Below, piece after piece: positions 12,542 through 24,472 of a DNA stretch of 64,000 bases (its first letter is position 1; each line of letters starts with the position of its first letter). The DNA comes from Stromatinia cepivora (lineage: Eukaryota; Ascomycota; Leotiomycetes; Helotiales; Sclerotiniaceae), in the NCBI GenBank assembly GCA_014898415.1, contig RCTD01000012.1, forward strand, positions 992,001 to 1,056,000. Direction: 5' to 3'. Under the pieces are notes generated by a model. The model did no database searches. It was given only the letters and a program-made list of their open reading frames with translations, and was not told the origin of the DNA. The position numbers and the translations under genes were made by a program.

Positions 12542-13051
12542 GAGTATAAGATATAATACCTCTCTCTCTCTCTAGAAGCAGGAATGAAAGTAAAGGAAGT
12601 GAAGATCCACGAGATTCAAGAACACACGGACTCTACTCTTACCTTTAGCTATGAATGTGCCCTGTGGATATTCATATCATGGGTAGCACCATCCACCAAG
12701 GCACATACAAGTATCGGGGCTCCATAACTAAGGAAAGAAACCTAGACCCAATCTTAAGGGTATCTTTCGTGTTTCCCCTCGACTTAGCCGGCTTCTTGGT
12801 CTTGACTGGTGACTGGCTAGGATTAGATTGAAAAGACTTTGTAGGATCAAATCTTTTGCAAGGATTTCGGTATAAAAACTGTCCGGAGTCAAGATGCAAA
12901 ATGGATCAGGCGAGAATTTGCTATGGATAAATATGGTTTAGTATATATGCATGGGATAGTGGCGGCGATTCAAATTGAGGAAATGAGGTGGTGGATATCA
13001 GGGGTTAAAACATCATTTTCGGGAATTTATTCCTAACAACCATTGTCGACC

Positions 13052-13054
<3 letters not shown>

Positions 13055-13080
<26 letters not shown>
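13055..13080. repeat. AT dinucleotide microsatellite
   Basis: About twelve tandem TA units in intergenic DNA. Confidence 0.85.
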
Positions 13081-13084
<4 letters not shown>

Positions 13085-14410
13085 TTTTCTTTTTTCCCTA
13101 ATAGGTATATCCGTAGAGATTCTATCTCTGACTTACTATTCTAAGTCTGATGTAGTTTGATATGCTTTTCACACTAGGCTTGCCTTTAGTAAAATGCACT
13201 TTTTCTAGTCTCCCGTCTTCAGTTCACGTTTTCACGTTCTCATGTTCATTCAGAAAGTCCAAAAGGTCTAAAAGCCTCTAAAGCCTAAGCCCTAAATACT
13301 TGACTTGAAGGGGTTATCGTATAAGATTGACAATTAACTTGTTACTGAGTGATTCGCTTTAATGCTTTGATCACCATCTTGTCTGCTCACAATAAACGAC
13401 CCCATTAAATATTTCCACTCTTCAAAAGAATTTTTATTTCGATCTTTCTTAGTATCAGGGGTCAGGGGCCAGGGAATATCACATCAGTGCGATGTAAAAA
13501 ACTGTAAGGAAATTGCTCTACGAACTCATTGTAGCTACACTATTGCCCAGTAACCCCGTAGATTATTTGAACAATCCACGGAAAAGATTCGGCATCAAGA
13601 AATACTATAAAGTCCCGAAGAACAAGAGGAACGAAGCAAGCGGAGGTAGGTAAGTGCACCCAAAACTACTCTTCAAGCTTCAAATCTTTTAACATGATCG
13701 ATTGGAAGAGGGCCAATGAGAATAATTTCATACCTGGCAAAATTAGATCTATCATCATACCAACGTAAGCCAATTATCCAGTATTTGAACCCTCTCAGGG
13801 TCACAACTGTACAGGCTTTCGGAGGCAATCCGACGACATGGGTTAATTAATGTAACGGTCGAGAAGATCCAAAACCCAATCGATTGGTTCAATTTGCAAT
13901 TTTAATAGAACTCCAATTGTTCCCTTCCTTCAAGACCCTGGACAGTGGAAATCCATCAGTCAATAACCACACCCCAATATAACGGAGTAAATCATCCATC
14001 TATTTAATACACTATCGATGCCGGTACTCACACAATGTCTCTCTCTCTAACTCTAAGTCATTTACTTACTCAGTACAGGATACCGGTACATTGAACGCAT
14101 TTCATGGGTACAATGCAACACCGACAACGTACATACTAAAAAAGAAAATAACCTTACCGGCATATGGAAAGTTCCTCAATCCAATATCACACACCAAAGA
14201 CATATTAGGAGTGAGAACCGGTTGATATGTCGATCACAATCATAATTTATGAAGCTCGGCATAGTAAAGCAAAAGGTTCTTGTCTTTTTTTATAAAATTA
14301 TATCCTTCTCAATCTAAGGCGAATAGGGTCTTAGTTTTAAATAGCTTTCATTTCCAATAAATGGCCCGTTCCGGGAAGATTAGAATTGCTCTAAATGGTG
14401 CCTACCTAGT

Positions 14411-14437
14411 AAATGGTTCAAATGGTTCAAATGGTTC
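14411..14437. repeat. 9-bp tandem repeat (AAATGGTTC)3
   Basis: Three perfect tandem copies followed by a degenerate one, in intergenic sequence. Confidence 0.7.
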
Positions 14438-17400
14438 AAATGGGTTCAATGTGCGGGATAAATCCGTCACAACGGATGCCTCGGACGAAGACTTCCACCC
14501 ATTCTATGAATCTACGGATTATATCCAAGGTCGAGACTTTGAGTTTGAGGACTGGAAATTTAAATCTTTCTCAATTTTTCTCAACGATGAAAATTTATCT
14601 ACCAAGTACAGGCTTCAGGGTAACCATTTATAGGTACGGAGTAAAATCAACCCAACAAAACTCGTGGGGCATCGGGATATCCGAAGCCATCCATCCGGAT
14701 CTCTCTCTGGATCGTCATCTTACGTGACGGCGACATTTTGACCAAGGTTTTATCCTTCCAGAACCATACTTTGAATATAGAGAGGATCAGTGGAGTCCTC
14801 AATGTCGATGGATCACGGCCGACGTCGATGATTTCGTTTCGAGAAGCCTGAGAAGCTCGAGACTTTTCTATGGGTAAACCTTTACTGGGACTACCTAGGT
14901 ACGTACCTTACGTATATGTCTTGTCTTTCCTTCTAAAATCCAGCTGGGTAGTTAAGGTCGCTACCAAAGTATAGAAACCAAGGTTCAATCAATTGTTACA
15001 ATCTAGTAGTAGATGAATTGAAATTTATTATTTTCCTAGGGAAATAAGTATCTACGTATTCAAACAAGAAAATGATTTCCCCGGCCGTGCAGCTGTACTG
15101 CATAAATGATGGGGTGATATGTTAAGCATCGCATCCTGTACGTATGCTTAAATCATGCGTTTTCCCGGGGTGCATCAAGAAGTGGAGTGGAGTGCAGAGT
15201 ATAATTATTAGATATATTGATTGATATATCAAATATCAATCAATTGATATATCAATTGATAGAATATACTTCGGCTAGCATGATAATATTATCAACGTTA
15301 TAGTGAGTGACCATTGTGATCAAAGAGTTGCACCTGCACAAACAGGAACCCTTAAGGTTAAGAATATATACATGAAACTCATCTTGTTTTTTCTTGCATA
15401 AGTTTTCATAACGGTTCATTCACAAATATGAAATTCTGTTGGTTCATTGGTTCGTGCAAAATAACTATCATTATCAAGATCCATCCTTGTGCACTGACAA
15501 TGCAATCTTATGCTTGAAGCATCTCATCCTTTTATTCGCTCTTCGTTTGAACCCTATCAGTTTAAGAAGAGGTCAAAGCACATTTATACCTCACTCCAAA
15601 ATTGCAAATGCTTTCTGCACTTTTCTACTTTTCTACTTTTCTACTTTTCTTCCGTCTGGCTTCACCAATTTGAAGTGGTTCTTTCTTGGCTTCAGGTACA
15701 GAGATCTTCTCATGTCTTCTTGCTCCAATAATTCCTTGACACGAGGAAAGGATCCGAGGAAAAATCATCGAGTTTCATTTTCTAGAGTTTCATTCTCTAG
15801 GAGTTTCCTAATTAACCTCGGGATAAAATGCTTGGGAAAAGATTGGATGGAACATCAGGAATATATTATTGTCTTTCTTCCATCAAATCACCTCGTTCCA
15901 TCCATAAGGTCTCTCTGCATACAGATCCCGTACACTTTGATTGCCACTAAAACTGCCAGGTGTTTTGTATGACGTTACAAAGTACCCACATGTATGTCCT
16001 AGGTATGTACCGTAGGTATATTTCATCGTCTTGTATCACTTTCCCTTGGTATCAATTCTCTCCGTGGGGGCATCCAAGGATTTTCCGCTCTAGACACCAA
16101 AGAGACACAATACAATACAACCTCGGGGTTAATGAAAGCCATTCTCTTCCGTCCTTCAACCAACCTACCATAACAAGCAACGAAATCCCTTCCTCAAGCT
16201 TTCTTTCCTGCTCCGTACCTCATACCTATAATGCGTACACCAATAAACACCCTCTCCGAAATTGAGGATAACCGTTTGAGTAACTGTGTCCGTGCTGCAC
16301 GATAATCCCAACTCCCGTTCGTCCGCCCTGTCATACAGATGGATATTCTCCACCAGCGCCACCAGGGGAAAGCGACTGCGATACATCCACCAATATATTT
16401 TTCTGGCAATCACACTACTACTAGGTAGTAGCTGCATAGTACCGTCCTTGTACCTGTATCTGTATCGCTACCAAATAACTTCAGAATATCTACCGATTAA
16501 AGATATGAAGAGGGAAGTTCCTCCGGATGAAAAATACTAGGTATATTGCATTTTTCTCTTCTGTATTTGTCCAATGTCGATCAAGGGTCCCGTTAAACGA
16601 TGTCATTGAGGTGGAAATTGAGGATTCAGGTACGCACTGTACCTTGGCACGCCTCGTTCGAGCTTTAATTTGAGTTCAACGTCACGTTTACCATTCATCG
16701 TTTCATTCGGAGATTTCTTGCGGGTTGGAGGTGAAGTCCGACTGTCCGTGGTTGAAGTTTGTTGAGGGACATACCTACCTATCTACCTACCTGGATACTT
16801 GACCAATACAATGGCGATACCAAATTATATATCTCTACGGACGGAGTATGCAATAAGCCACGTATCTTCTGAGTATACCTCGGAGGAGAATCACATGTGA
16901 AGCTTTGTAGGTGTAAGTACACAATGATCAATCGAGGTTCTAGCCTTCCAGGGAGAAAATTTGTCAAGGTAGGATTATATTCAAGGTTACCCGGTGGTAC
17001 ATATGAAGTTTTTGAATTGCATGATTTGTGTATTCATGCCCCTGTATTAAGAAGTATATTTGTCACTGTTACACCACTTACGCATACGTATATGTCAGCT
17101 ATTTCTCGATTCCACCAACAGTATTGAATTTCTTCGGGAGATCACACGGGGATCATCTAAACAAAGGTCTAGATCTGCTATTTTTGGACATTAGAAGAGT
17201 AGAGTGACCTCGTCTAGATCCTCCTTAAGTATAGAGAGGATAAATCATTTAGTCACTTCGTCTAGATATCCCTCGTCAAGTTCAAATCATCTAGCAAGCT
17301 CCTCAGCTTTTCCTCGCTACTTCAAGCTCGTTCCATTGCTCTCCTCTAATCACAATTCTCTTGCATCCTCGTTTTCATATATATAATCATATACCCGCTT

Positions 17401-18957
17401 CATTCCCCATCACCACCACCAACCCATCAACTAAGAGCTTGCCTCCATCTGATTCTCATTCCATCCCATACCCTTTACAATACCATCCCTTCTAGTTCCA
17501 ACCCACATCACTCCTCATAAATCTTCATATCGGAGCATGGAATTTAGTGGGTGGAATTAGATTTACGTTGTGTGGAGCACTGGGATTTGCGGCGGGAAAT
17601 AGTGCTGCGGTTTATCAGGGGAGTTTGGCGACTTTTTGGGGGAGTGTGGTGTTTTCTTGTGGGGAGTGTGATGCAGTGGTATGAGAGTTTGGAGAAGTTT
17701 CCGGTAGAGGTGGAGAGGGGGATGGGTGAGGTGAAGGGGATATGATATGGTGAAATTTGAGGTTGAAGATGGCGGGAGATGTAATGTGTGGATGGTAATG
17801 AGTGGGATAGGATGAGAGTATGAATTGAGATCAAATAATGAACCACAAAAAAACAATGAGCAGATATTCGACATGAGATTTTTCATCTGGAAAAGGCATA
17901 TAATTAGATAATCAAAACAAGTTTAATAAACTCAACCCAATAAATATACATCATCTCAAATATTCAACTGTCCCAATAATCACATTCCCAGTTTCATCAC
18001 ATCTTCAATCTCTGAGAAAAATCTCCTATTTGCTCGCAAGCGCGAATTTGACATTCGTTTTATTCTCAAAAAATGAAGAATTAGTAGCAGCTTCATTTGT
18101 TGAAATGAAGATAATTTATATCCCAGATAAGACTTGCTTTATTCATACGAGTTTCTCAAACTAGCTGTTTGCAACTTAGAGATATAGAGGATGGGAATTC
18201 GTACTGGTGTTTAGATTTAGTGGGAAATGGGTATCAGGTAGGTTTGAGTGAGTAAGTATCTATACGGATATTATACTCGGGTATATCTAGAAGTTAGTTT
18301 TGAAAGTGGGAATGAGGTAGATATTTATTAGTGAAAGATGAAAGAGGGCTTGTTTTTATTTCGATTATGAAATTTTAGATAAGTTCTATTTTGTATAGGA
18401 CTATATATGTGTAAACTATCTCTTGATCTACTTTTAACTCTTTTATTATATTTTTATATCGGTATAAATTCTATTTATAATTTATAGAAGTTCATTATAT
18501 ATTCTCTCTCTATCTTTCCTTTCCTTTTCTTAGATATATAATCAAGCACCATAGAATAAAATATAAGTCAAGATATCCCCATCCCTTCATCCCCCTTATT
18601 CCTTCCACACATCCTAACCCAGCACTCAACAACTCAATAACTCAACTCAAACAAACATCCTAAGAATCCAAATCACCTCTCATCATTCATCAAATCTCAA
18701 TCTCAATCTTCCATCTACCATCCTCATACAACCAATATCAAAAATCCCATCCATCTATCTATCTGTACTCATCTACCCATACACACAAACCAAACCCCCC
18801 TATACTAAACCTCCAACTTCTCAATCCTATAACAAAAGTTTCAACTCTCTACTCTTTGAAAATACTACGATTCCTAAGACTACCTACAATGACTTCTTGG
18901 ATACTTTTATACTTCAAGGATTTTTTGATATTTATTTAAGTATTCGTTATTATAAAG

Positions 18958-19112
18958 AAGTATATAAAAGTATATAAATAAGTATATAAGGAAGTGTATA
19001 AGGAAGTGTATAAGGAAGTGTATAAGGAAGTGTATAAGGAAGTGTATAAGGAAGTGTATAAGGAAGTATATAATTAAGTATATAATTAAGTATATAATTA
19101 AGTATATAAGTG
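18958..19112. repeat. 12-bp AT-rich minisatellite
   Basis: Tandem units of AAGGAAGTGTAT, several of them perfect in a row, flanked on both sides by diverged AAGTATATAATT-type units. It lies in the most AT-rich part of the long intergenic region. Confidence 0.85.
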
Positions 19113-19483
19113 TATAAATTATAACATTATAATAATGATATTCAAAGATTCAAAGAACTAATTCCGAGATAGAGATAGAAATTTTAGAAAGATAGTCAAA
19201 ATAATAGTCATAATTATCTAGATAGAGGATGATAATACAGATTAATCGAGTGAGTACAACGTTATTGCTACTCTCAAATTCTCATTCCTTGAACTCAAGA
19301 GAACTGTCTACCTAGTAGGTTGTGAATAATAACGAGAGATTTAGATCTATCCCTTACACAATCACACCTCCAGAACCTTATTATCCCTCTTCCTCTCCCT
19401 CTTAATACCATCCACCATCCACCATCTAACAAACTACCTCACCTCACCAAACCCAATCCAAACCTCCCTCCTATCTCAACAAC

Positions 19484-19578
19484 TAATCAACTAATCAACC
19501 AATCAACCAATCAACCAATCAACCAATCAAACAATCAACCAATCAAACAACCAAACAATCAAACAATCAAACAATCAA
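19484..19578. repeat. 8-bp CAATCAAC/CAATCAAA repeat
   Basis: Roughly ten tandem copies of an 8-bp unit CAATCAAC that drifts to CAATCAAA toward the right end. The surroundings are C/A-rich. Confidence 0.8.
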
Positions 19579-20159
19579 TATTTCCAACCTCCAAAAATCA
19601 AAAAAGAATCCCGCATTAAACAAACATTAAACATTAAACAATAACTAAACCTAGAAATCTACAACTCAAATACATTACTATCCAACAGCCTCCAAAAAAT
19701 CGATTCATTTTGTTGATTCAGCTCAGATAAACACCTGTCAATATCTCACTTGTTGATTTCGCTGCAGTGAAGTGCTGTGTTAGAGTTAAATTTAAACTTA
19801 AATTGTACTTACTGTGTGTAAGATCTTACTACTATTGGGAAGAAATGGGAGTTGATTACCTACTTGTATCGTATCGTATCGTACGTATCGTTTCGGCATT
19901 CTTGAATGGGTCGTTGGGGCGATATACTCACTGTATTGTATGTAGCTCTCGATTTTAGATGGGCAATTCAGGGGTTCGTTATATATTGTATTGTATTGTT
20001 GTATGGTTATATAGTTTGATATCTATCTATCTATTCCGCCTTTATTACTCTTGTTCTAAATATCTTCAGAGTAGATAATCGAGCAAGTTTTAATATCTTA
20101 AGAGATATCAAAATCAAAATCAACATCAAAATCCTAAACGAATATCATCCATCATCCCC

Positions 20160-21534
20160 CTACCCCGCAACATTCTCCGCAACCCTCTCCCCATCCCTCC
20201 CCAACAACCCCCCAGCCCTCTCCCCCTCACCATCACGCACCCCAAAAAGTTTCCCCAACGCCTCAACCCCCACATTCCCCCCACTAAAAACCACCCCAAC
20301 ATCCCAACCCCTCTCTCCCCCCTCCCTCTCCACCACCCCCCTAAGCCCCTCGTCAAACAACACCGTCGCAAGTCCCACACACGCACTCGGTTCCACCACC
20401 ACCTTCATCCTCTCAAACACCAACCGCATCGCTTTCCGAATCTGTTCTTCCGTCACACTAAACATATCCTGCACAAGTCTTCTCTCATAAATAATCTCCC
20501 ACGGGAGTTTTCCGACCGGAGTACGGAGTCCATCGGCGATCGTTAGCGATTTGACACTCTCGATTCTTTTTCCCTGGAGAAATCCGCGTTTACCATCGTC
20601 TGCGCCTTGGAACTCTGGCTCCGCGCCAAAAACTCGGATTCCTGTGTCCTCGCACGAAAGAGCTAAGCCGGATAACATACCCCCACCACCACAAGGAGTA
20701 ATGATTGCATTCAAACCGCCAATTCCCTTCTCTCCCGATGTGCCTCCAGAGGTACACCTCCCAAATTGTAATTTCTGTACCTGCTCCTGCAATTCCAAAC
20801 CCATAGTTCCTTGACCTGCAATAATATCAGGATGATCGTACGGCGGTACGAGTTTGGCGCCCGTTTCTTTGATCACTTCTTCGACCATTGCTTCTCGCTC
20901 TACGGATGTTGAACCACTGAAACGTACTTGTGCGCCGTAGCCTTTTGTAGCTGCTATTTTTGAGGGAGTGGAGATTGTGGGCATGACGATGTGGGCAGGG
21001 ATGCCGAGTTCGCGGGCTGCGAGAGCGAGGGCTTGTGCATGGTTTCCTGTTGTCAAAAGAAAGCGTGTTAGTGTTTGATGTTTAGATTGTGTAGAAATAC
21101 GAATGCAGGGAGAGATGGATGATGGCGAAAAAATCGAATAACCTAACAAGTCTAAAAGAAAAGGTATCAGAAAACAAACCACTACTATGCGTAACCACCC
21201 CCTTCTGTCTCCAGCCTCCTTCTTCATGCCCAGCATCTACCCCTCCTTCGGCCTCCTCCAACCTCTTCAATGCATGAAAAGCTCCCCTAACTTTAAACGC
21301 GCCTACCCTTTGCAAATTCTCGCATTTAAACCATAATCTTATTTTTGGTCTCGCAGGTACCTTTCCTTCCCACTCTGTCCCCTTTAACGCCTCTAAGCTC
21401 TGTGGTGTACTAGCTATCTCATCAATCGTCCTATTTGTAAGAACCGGGGTGAAATGTATATGCGGCTTAATGAGTTTATGGGCGTCCAAAACCGACTGGC
21501 GGGTAAGAGGGAGACGAGTATTGGGGTCTGCCAT
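20160..21534 (-). CDS. PLP-dependent serine racemase / threonine dehydratase
   Basis: Two exons, 21534-21180 and 21046-20160, encode 413 residues of the fold-type II PLP family. The pyridoxal-binding lysine is K81 in GAFKVRGAF. The substrate loop is [13 protein letters not shown], created by splicing intron 1 (133 nt). The phosphate-binding glycine loop is CGGGGMLSG (residues 237-245), and FSGGN lies near residue 372. An E261/A267/D268-D269 arrangement resembles the divalent-metal site of serine racemase. Lack of a C-terminal ACT-like regulatory domain and of an obvious mitochondrial presequence argues against biosynthetic Ilv1 and for a serine racemase or catabolic serine/threonine dehydratase. 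The start MADPN was chosen because the frame upstream looks non-coding. It is about 360 bp downstream of, and codirectional with, the Ilv5 gene, whose product acts after threonine deamination in isoleucine synthesis. The substrate is not decidable here. Confidence 0.85.
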
Positions 21535-21896
21535 TGTGAGTTCTGTTCTGACTTGAGGTGGAAGTATGAATTGGAATGTTGGAACAAAATTTGAGTGAAG
21601 AACGGGGCTGCTGATAATATAACTTAATATGGTGGGGGCGGGGCATGATTCAAATGATGAAATCCCGGTTCGGGGTAAATCGCTGCCGATGCCGGCACAA
21701 GACTGAAATATACTAAAAGCAAAACACATGTATAGTCAAAAGTAATTGGAAATATAATTCTCTGAATTTGATGGCAAAAACTTTTAGCAATTCGAGATAC
21801 CGTTGATAATAAAAAACGGAAAGTCATGAGTATGATACAATTCGCCCAAATTCAGAAATGACAACTCCAGCCGTAAATTTCCCATTAACTCTCAAT

Positions 21897-23304
21897 TTAG
21901 TTGTTTTCAGGACGGAGAGAGCTAATTGCAGGAGTTAGTATATGTGCTATGTAGTAATGAATAGATCAAACTTACCGGACAGCCTTTCCTGCTCTCCAGA
22001 TCTCCAAATCACGGATCTCCTTCATCTCAGCCTCATACTTCTCACGGTAATCCTTTTGGGAGTTGAACTCAAGCGATCTTTGGGTCTCCTTTCCAGTCTT
22101 GACGGAATCATACAAGTCGTTGAAGACTGGCTTCAAAGCATCCTTGAACTTTCCGGACCAATCGATAGCACCACGACGGGCAGTGGTAGAACATGCCTCG
22201 TACATCCAGTCCATACCATTAGCACCAATCAATGGGTACAAAGATTGGGTAGCCTCCTCAACAGTCTCGTTGAAAGCTTCACTTGGGCTGTGACCTTGCT
22301 CACGGAGAACCTCGTATTGTGCGAGGAACATACCGTGGATACCACCCATCAAGCAACCACGCTCACCGTACAAGTCGGAGTAAACCTCCTTCTCAAAGGT
22401 AGTCTCGTAAAGGTATCCAGATCCAACACCAACACCGAGAGCGATAGCCTTCTCTTGTGCCTTTCCGGTAACATCTTGGAAAACGGCGATGGAAGAGTTG
22501 ATACCACGACCCTCACGGAAGAGAGTTCGAACGGTACGTCCAGATCCCTTTGGTGCAACGAGGATAACATCAACGTCAGTTGGGACATCGACCTTAGTTT
22601 GGTCCTTGAAGACTGGGGAGAAACCGTGGGAGAAGTAAAGAGTCTGCAGAAGTCAGTTTTGAACTTGAAAATACTACAATATTTCCATACCTTTCCCTTG
22701 GTGATTTGGGGCTTAAGAGCTGGCCAAGTCTCACTTTGAGCAGCATCAGAAAGCAAGTTCATGATGATGGTACCCTTTGAGATAGCCTCATCAACCTCGA
22801 AAAGGTTCTTTCCTGGAACCCAGCCATCTTGTTGAGCATCCTTCCATGATTGACCGTTCTTTCGTACACCGACCACAACGTTAAGACCGTTATCGCGCAT
22901 GTTCAAAGATTGAGCATGTCCTTGGGAACCGTAACCAATGATGGCCATTGTGTCATTCTTGAAGTATTCCTAGAAGACCGCTATCAGCATAAGTCGGATT
23001 TAAAAGGTGATAAGATATAAATCATACCTGGAGTCTCTCAACTGGCCAGTCGGCTCTCTCTATCATAATTGTCAGTTTTCATATGACCCAAATTGAAATC
23101 TTAATCCGTACCGTAAACCTTCTCTTTTGTGCCAGCAAAGTCAATGGTCTTTACACCTCTGACTTGTTGAGATGTGCCAACAACAGCACGAGCAGCAGAG
23201 GGTCTAGCTGAGGCATTGATGGCAGAGACGAAAGTTCTGCGTGCTGGTGCAGTCAATTGACGTGCAGCTGGTCTAGCGACTCTGGAAAATGTACGGGCAG
23301 CCAT
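21897..23304 (-). CDS. ilv5: Ketol-acid reductoisomerase, mitochondrial (Ilv5)
   Basis: Five exons: 23304-23112, 23059-23028, 22969-22691, 22643-21976 and 21921-21897; 398 residues. It catalyses the isomerisation and NADPH-dependent reduction of acetolactate and acetohydroxybutyrate, the second common step of valine, leucine and isoleucine synthesis. The first ~50 residues are Arg/Ala/Ser-rich without acids (MAARTFSRVARPAARQ), a mitochondrial presequence. The Rossmann motif IIGYGSQGHAQSLN, the segment VILVAPKGSGRTVR and the metal-binding catalytic region around GERGCLMGG are clear. Exon 2 is only 32 nt (ERADWPVERLQ) and the last exon 25 nt, restoring the family ending SLRPEN. Without that last exon the frame stops after KAVR. 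A TGACTC element lies 87 bp upstream of the start, consistent with general amino-acid control. Confidence 0.95.
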
Positions 23305-24472
23305 TTTGAAAGAAGAAGTGAGTGGAGTTTCAAGAAAAGAAAAGAAGAACAAAGGGGTATTTTGAGGTTTAAATCAAAAAGTTGTAGATGTGACTCTTTC
23401 GTCCTTTTGTTGTGGGCAGCAATAGACTGGGAAATTTTCTGCCCGGTTCCGGAGGTGCATTTGACAGGGGTATTCTCCAGTATCGCAGTTTTTAGTGGAT
23501 TAACCTGGGCGGAAATTCTTGGCAAAGCCAACAGAGCGGGTTGTATTTCAACATCAATATCATTTAGTGAATATACGTCTATTCTCGTAAAATATAAGAT
23601 TTATATATACAAAACTGAGTTCAAATAAATATTTACCATTATCCAAATCTTGCAAAAATCTTAACTATCAATATATCTGTTGATATCTACTCTACTCAAA
23701 CATTAAATAAAGATCAATACACGTATATTTTGGAACCATACTATAAATGCCATATAAGACTAAATCATCTATCCGAAAGGCTATGGATGGTGGAAATTCG
23801 GCCACATCACAGCCTCACCCCTCCGGTAATGTACCGGCCGCGGACGAGGCCGTGAAATAGCGTGTAAACCGTGTGAATTAGTGACATCGAGAAACTTGCC
23901 CAGCTTGCCTAGTACACCGATATATATATAAAGTTACGAAAGTAGTGGAGATACAAAGATAAATGTACTAAGTAGAAAGCTTCCAATTACAAATATCACT
24001 TCTTCATAATGACTCCAGAAACCGGAGGATGCACAATACTGTTTGTATAGGTGTTGATATCAGATGTAGTTTTGAAATGACGCTTTGCTACCCTCTAGGA
24101 GCCACTGCCTGGAAGGTTTTCCTGGCTTTGCTCGAAACTGAAAAGGTCTCTTATTGTATGTATTTATATTGTATTTAACCAGATTGACTGCTTCTCCATT
24201 TCTCTCTGGCCCAAACACACCGCGTCCTTTCTACAGCATACGACACAACGCTAAATATCGGCAGCAAAAGGTCTGCATGAAAAGCCCTCGATCTCCAAAT
24301 TAAAAAACGCCCATTATGCTCCCGTCCTCATGCTGTGACCTTACATATCGTGCTGTGATGCTGAAAGTGTGGAATCTGTCCGGACCATATGGCCTTTTCC
24401 TCACATCGTAGTATCGTTGCATGATGCATATCGGAATTGTAGTAATATGTCCGGTCCATATGCCCTCTCCTA
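23305..24472. other. Intergenic region upstream of ilv5
   Basis: It contains the Ilv5 promoter on the left and the 3' side of Ubc12 on the right. No coding region is supported; a plus-strand frame running into 23.6 kb overlaps the promoter and has no recognisable motif. Confidence 0.5.
23391..23396. promoter_or_regulatory. Gcn4/CPC1-type TGACTC site upstream of ilv5
   Basis: TGACTC lies 87 bp upstream of the Ilv5 start codon on the opposite strand. Gcn4/CPC1/CpcA bind TGASTCA-like sites upstream of amino-acid genes. The seventh base here is T instead of A, so it is a near match. Confidence 0.35.

Larger units (their letters stand above)
11349..20159. other. 8.8 kb gene-poor region
   Basis: No reading frame here has recognisable domains, and the longer ones overlap on both strands in low-complexity or promoter-like sequence. 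It contains poly-A/T stretches (about 11770-11800), an AT dinucleotide run (13055-13080), a 22-bp perfect palindrome (15239-15260), CCTAGGTA palindromes at 14894-14901 and 15998-16005, and tandem repeats near 19.0 and 19.5 kb. AT content rises at 18.4-19.2 kb. The left end is the promoter of the minus-strand ApsA gene. Only one weak spliced candidate is listed, at 12.1-12.5 kb. The region could host non-coding transcripts, which sequence alone cannot show. Confidence 0.5.

Noticed and set aside
12521..12545. Possible tRNA B-box (GGTCGATTCGAATATC)
   Set aside because: No matching A-box or cloverleaf stems could be found in the preceding ~60 bp; no tRNA is supported anywhere in the window.
15439..15972. 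177-codon plus-strand open frame
   Set aside because: Composition is biased (Phe/Ser/Leu from C/T-rich repeats such as CTTTTCTA), overlapping frames exist, and no motif or plausible splice context is present.
17544..17886. Overlapping 64- to 107-codon frames on both strands
   Set aside because: Both strands are open because of skewed purine/pyrimidine composition; the minus-strand peptides are Ser/His/Thr/Pro-rich low complexity.
21942..22739. 265-codon plus-strand frame opposite ilv5
   Set aside because: Antisense shadow of ilv5, whose codon bias keeps the reverse frame open; no motif of its own.
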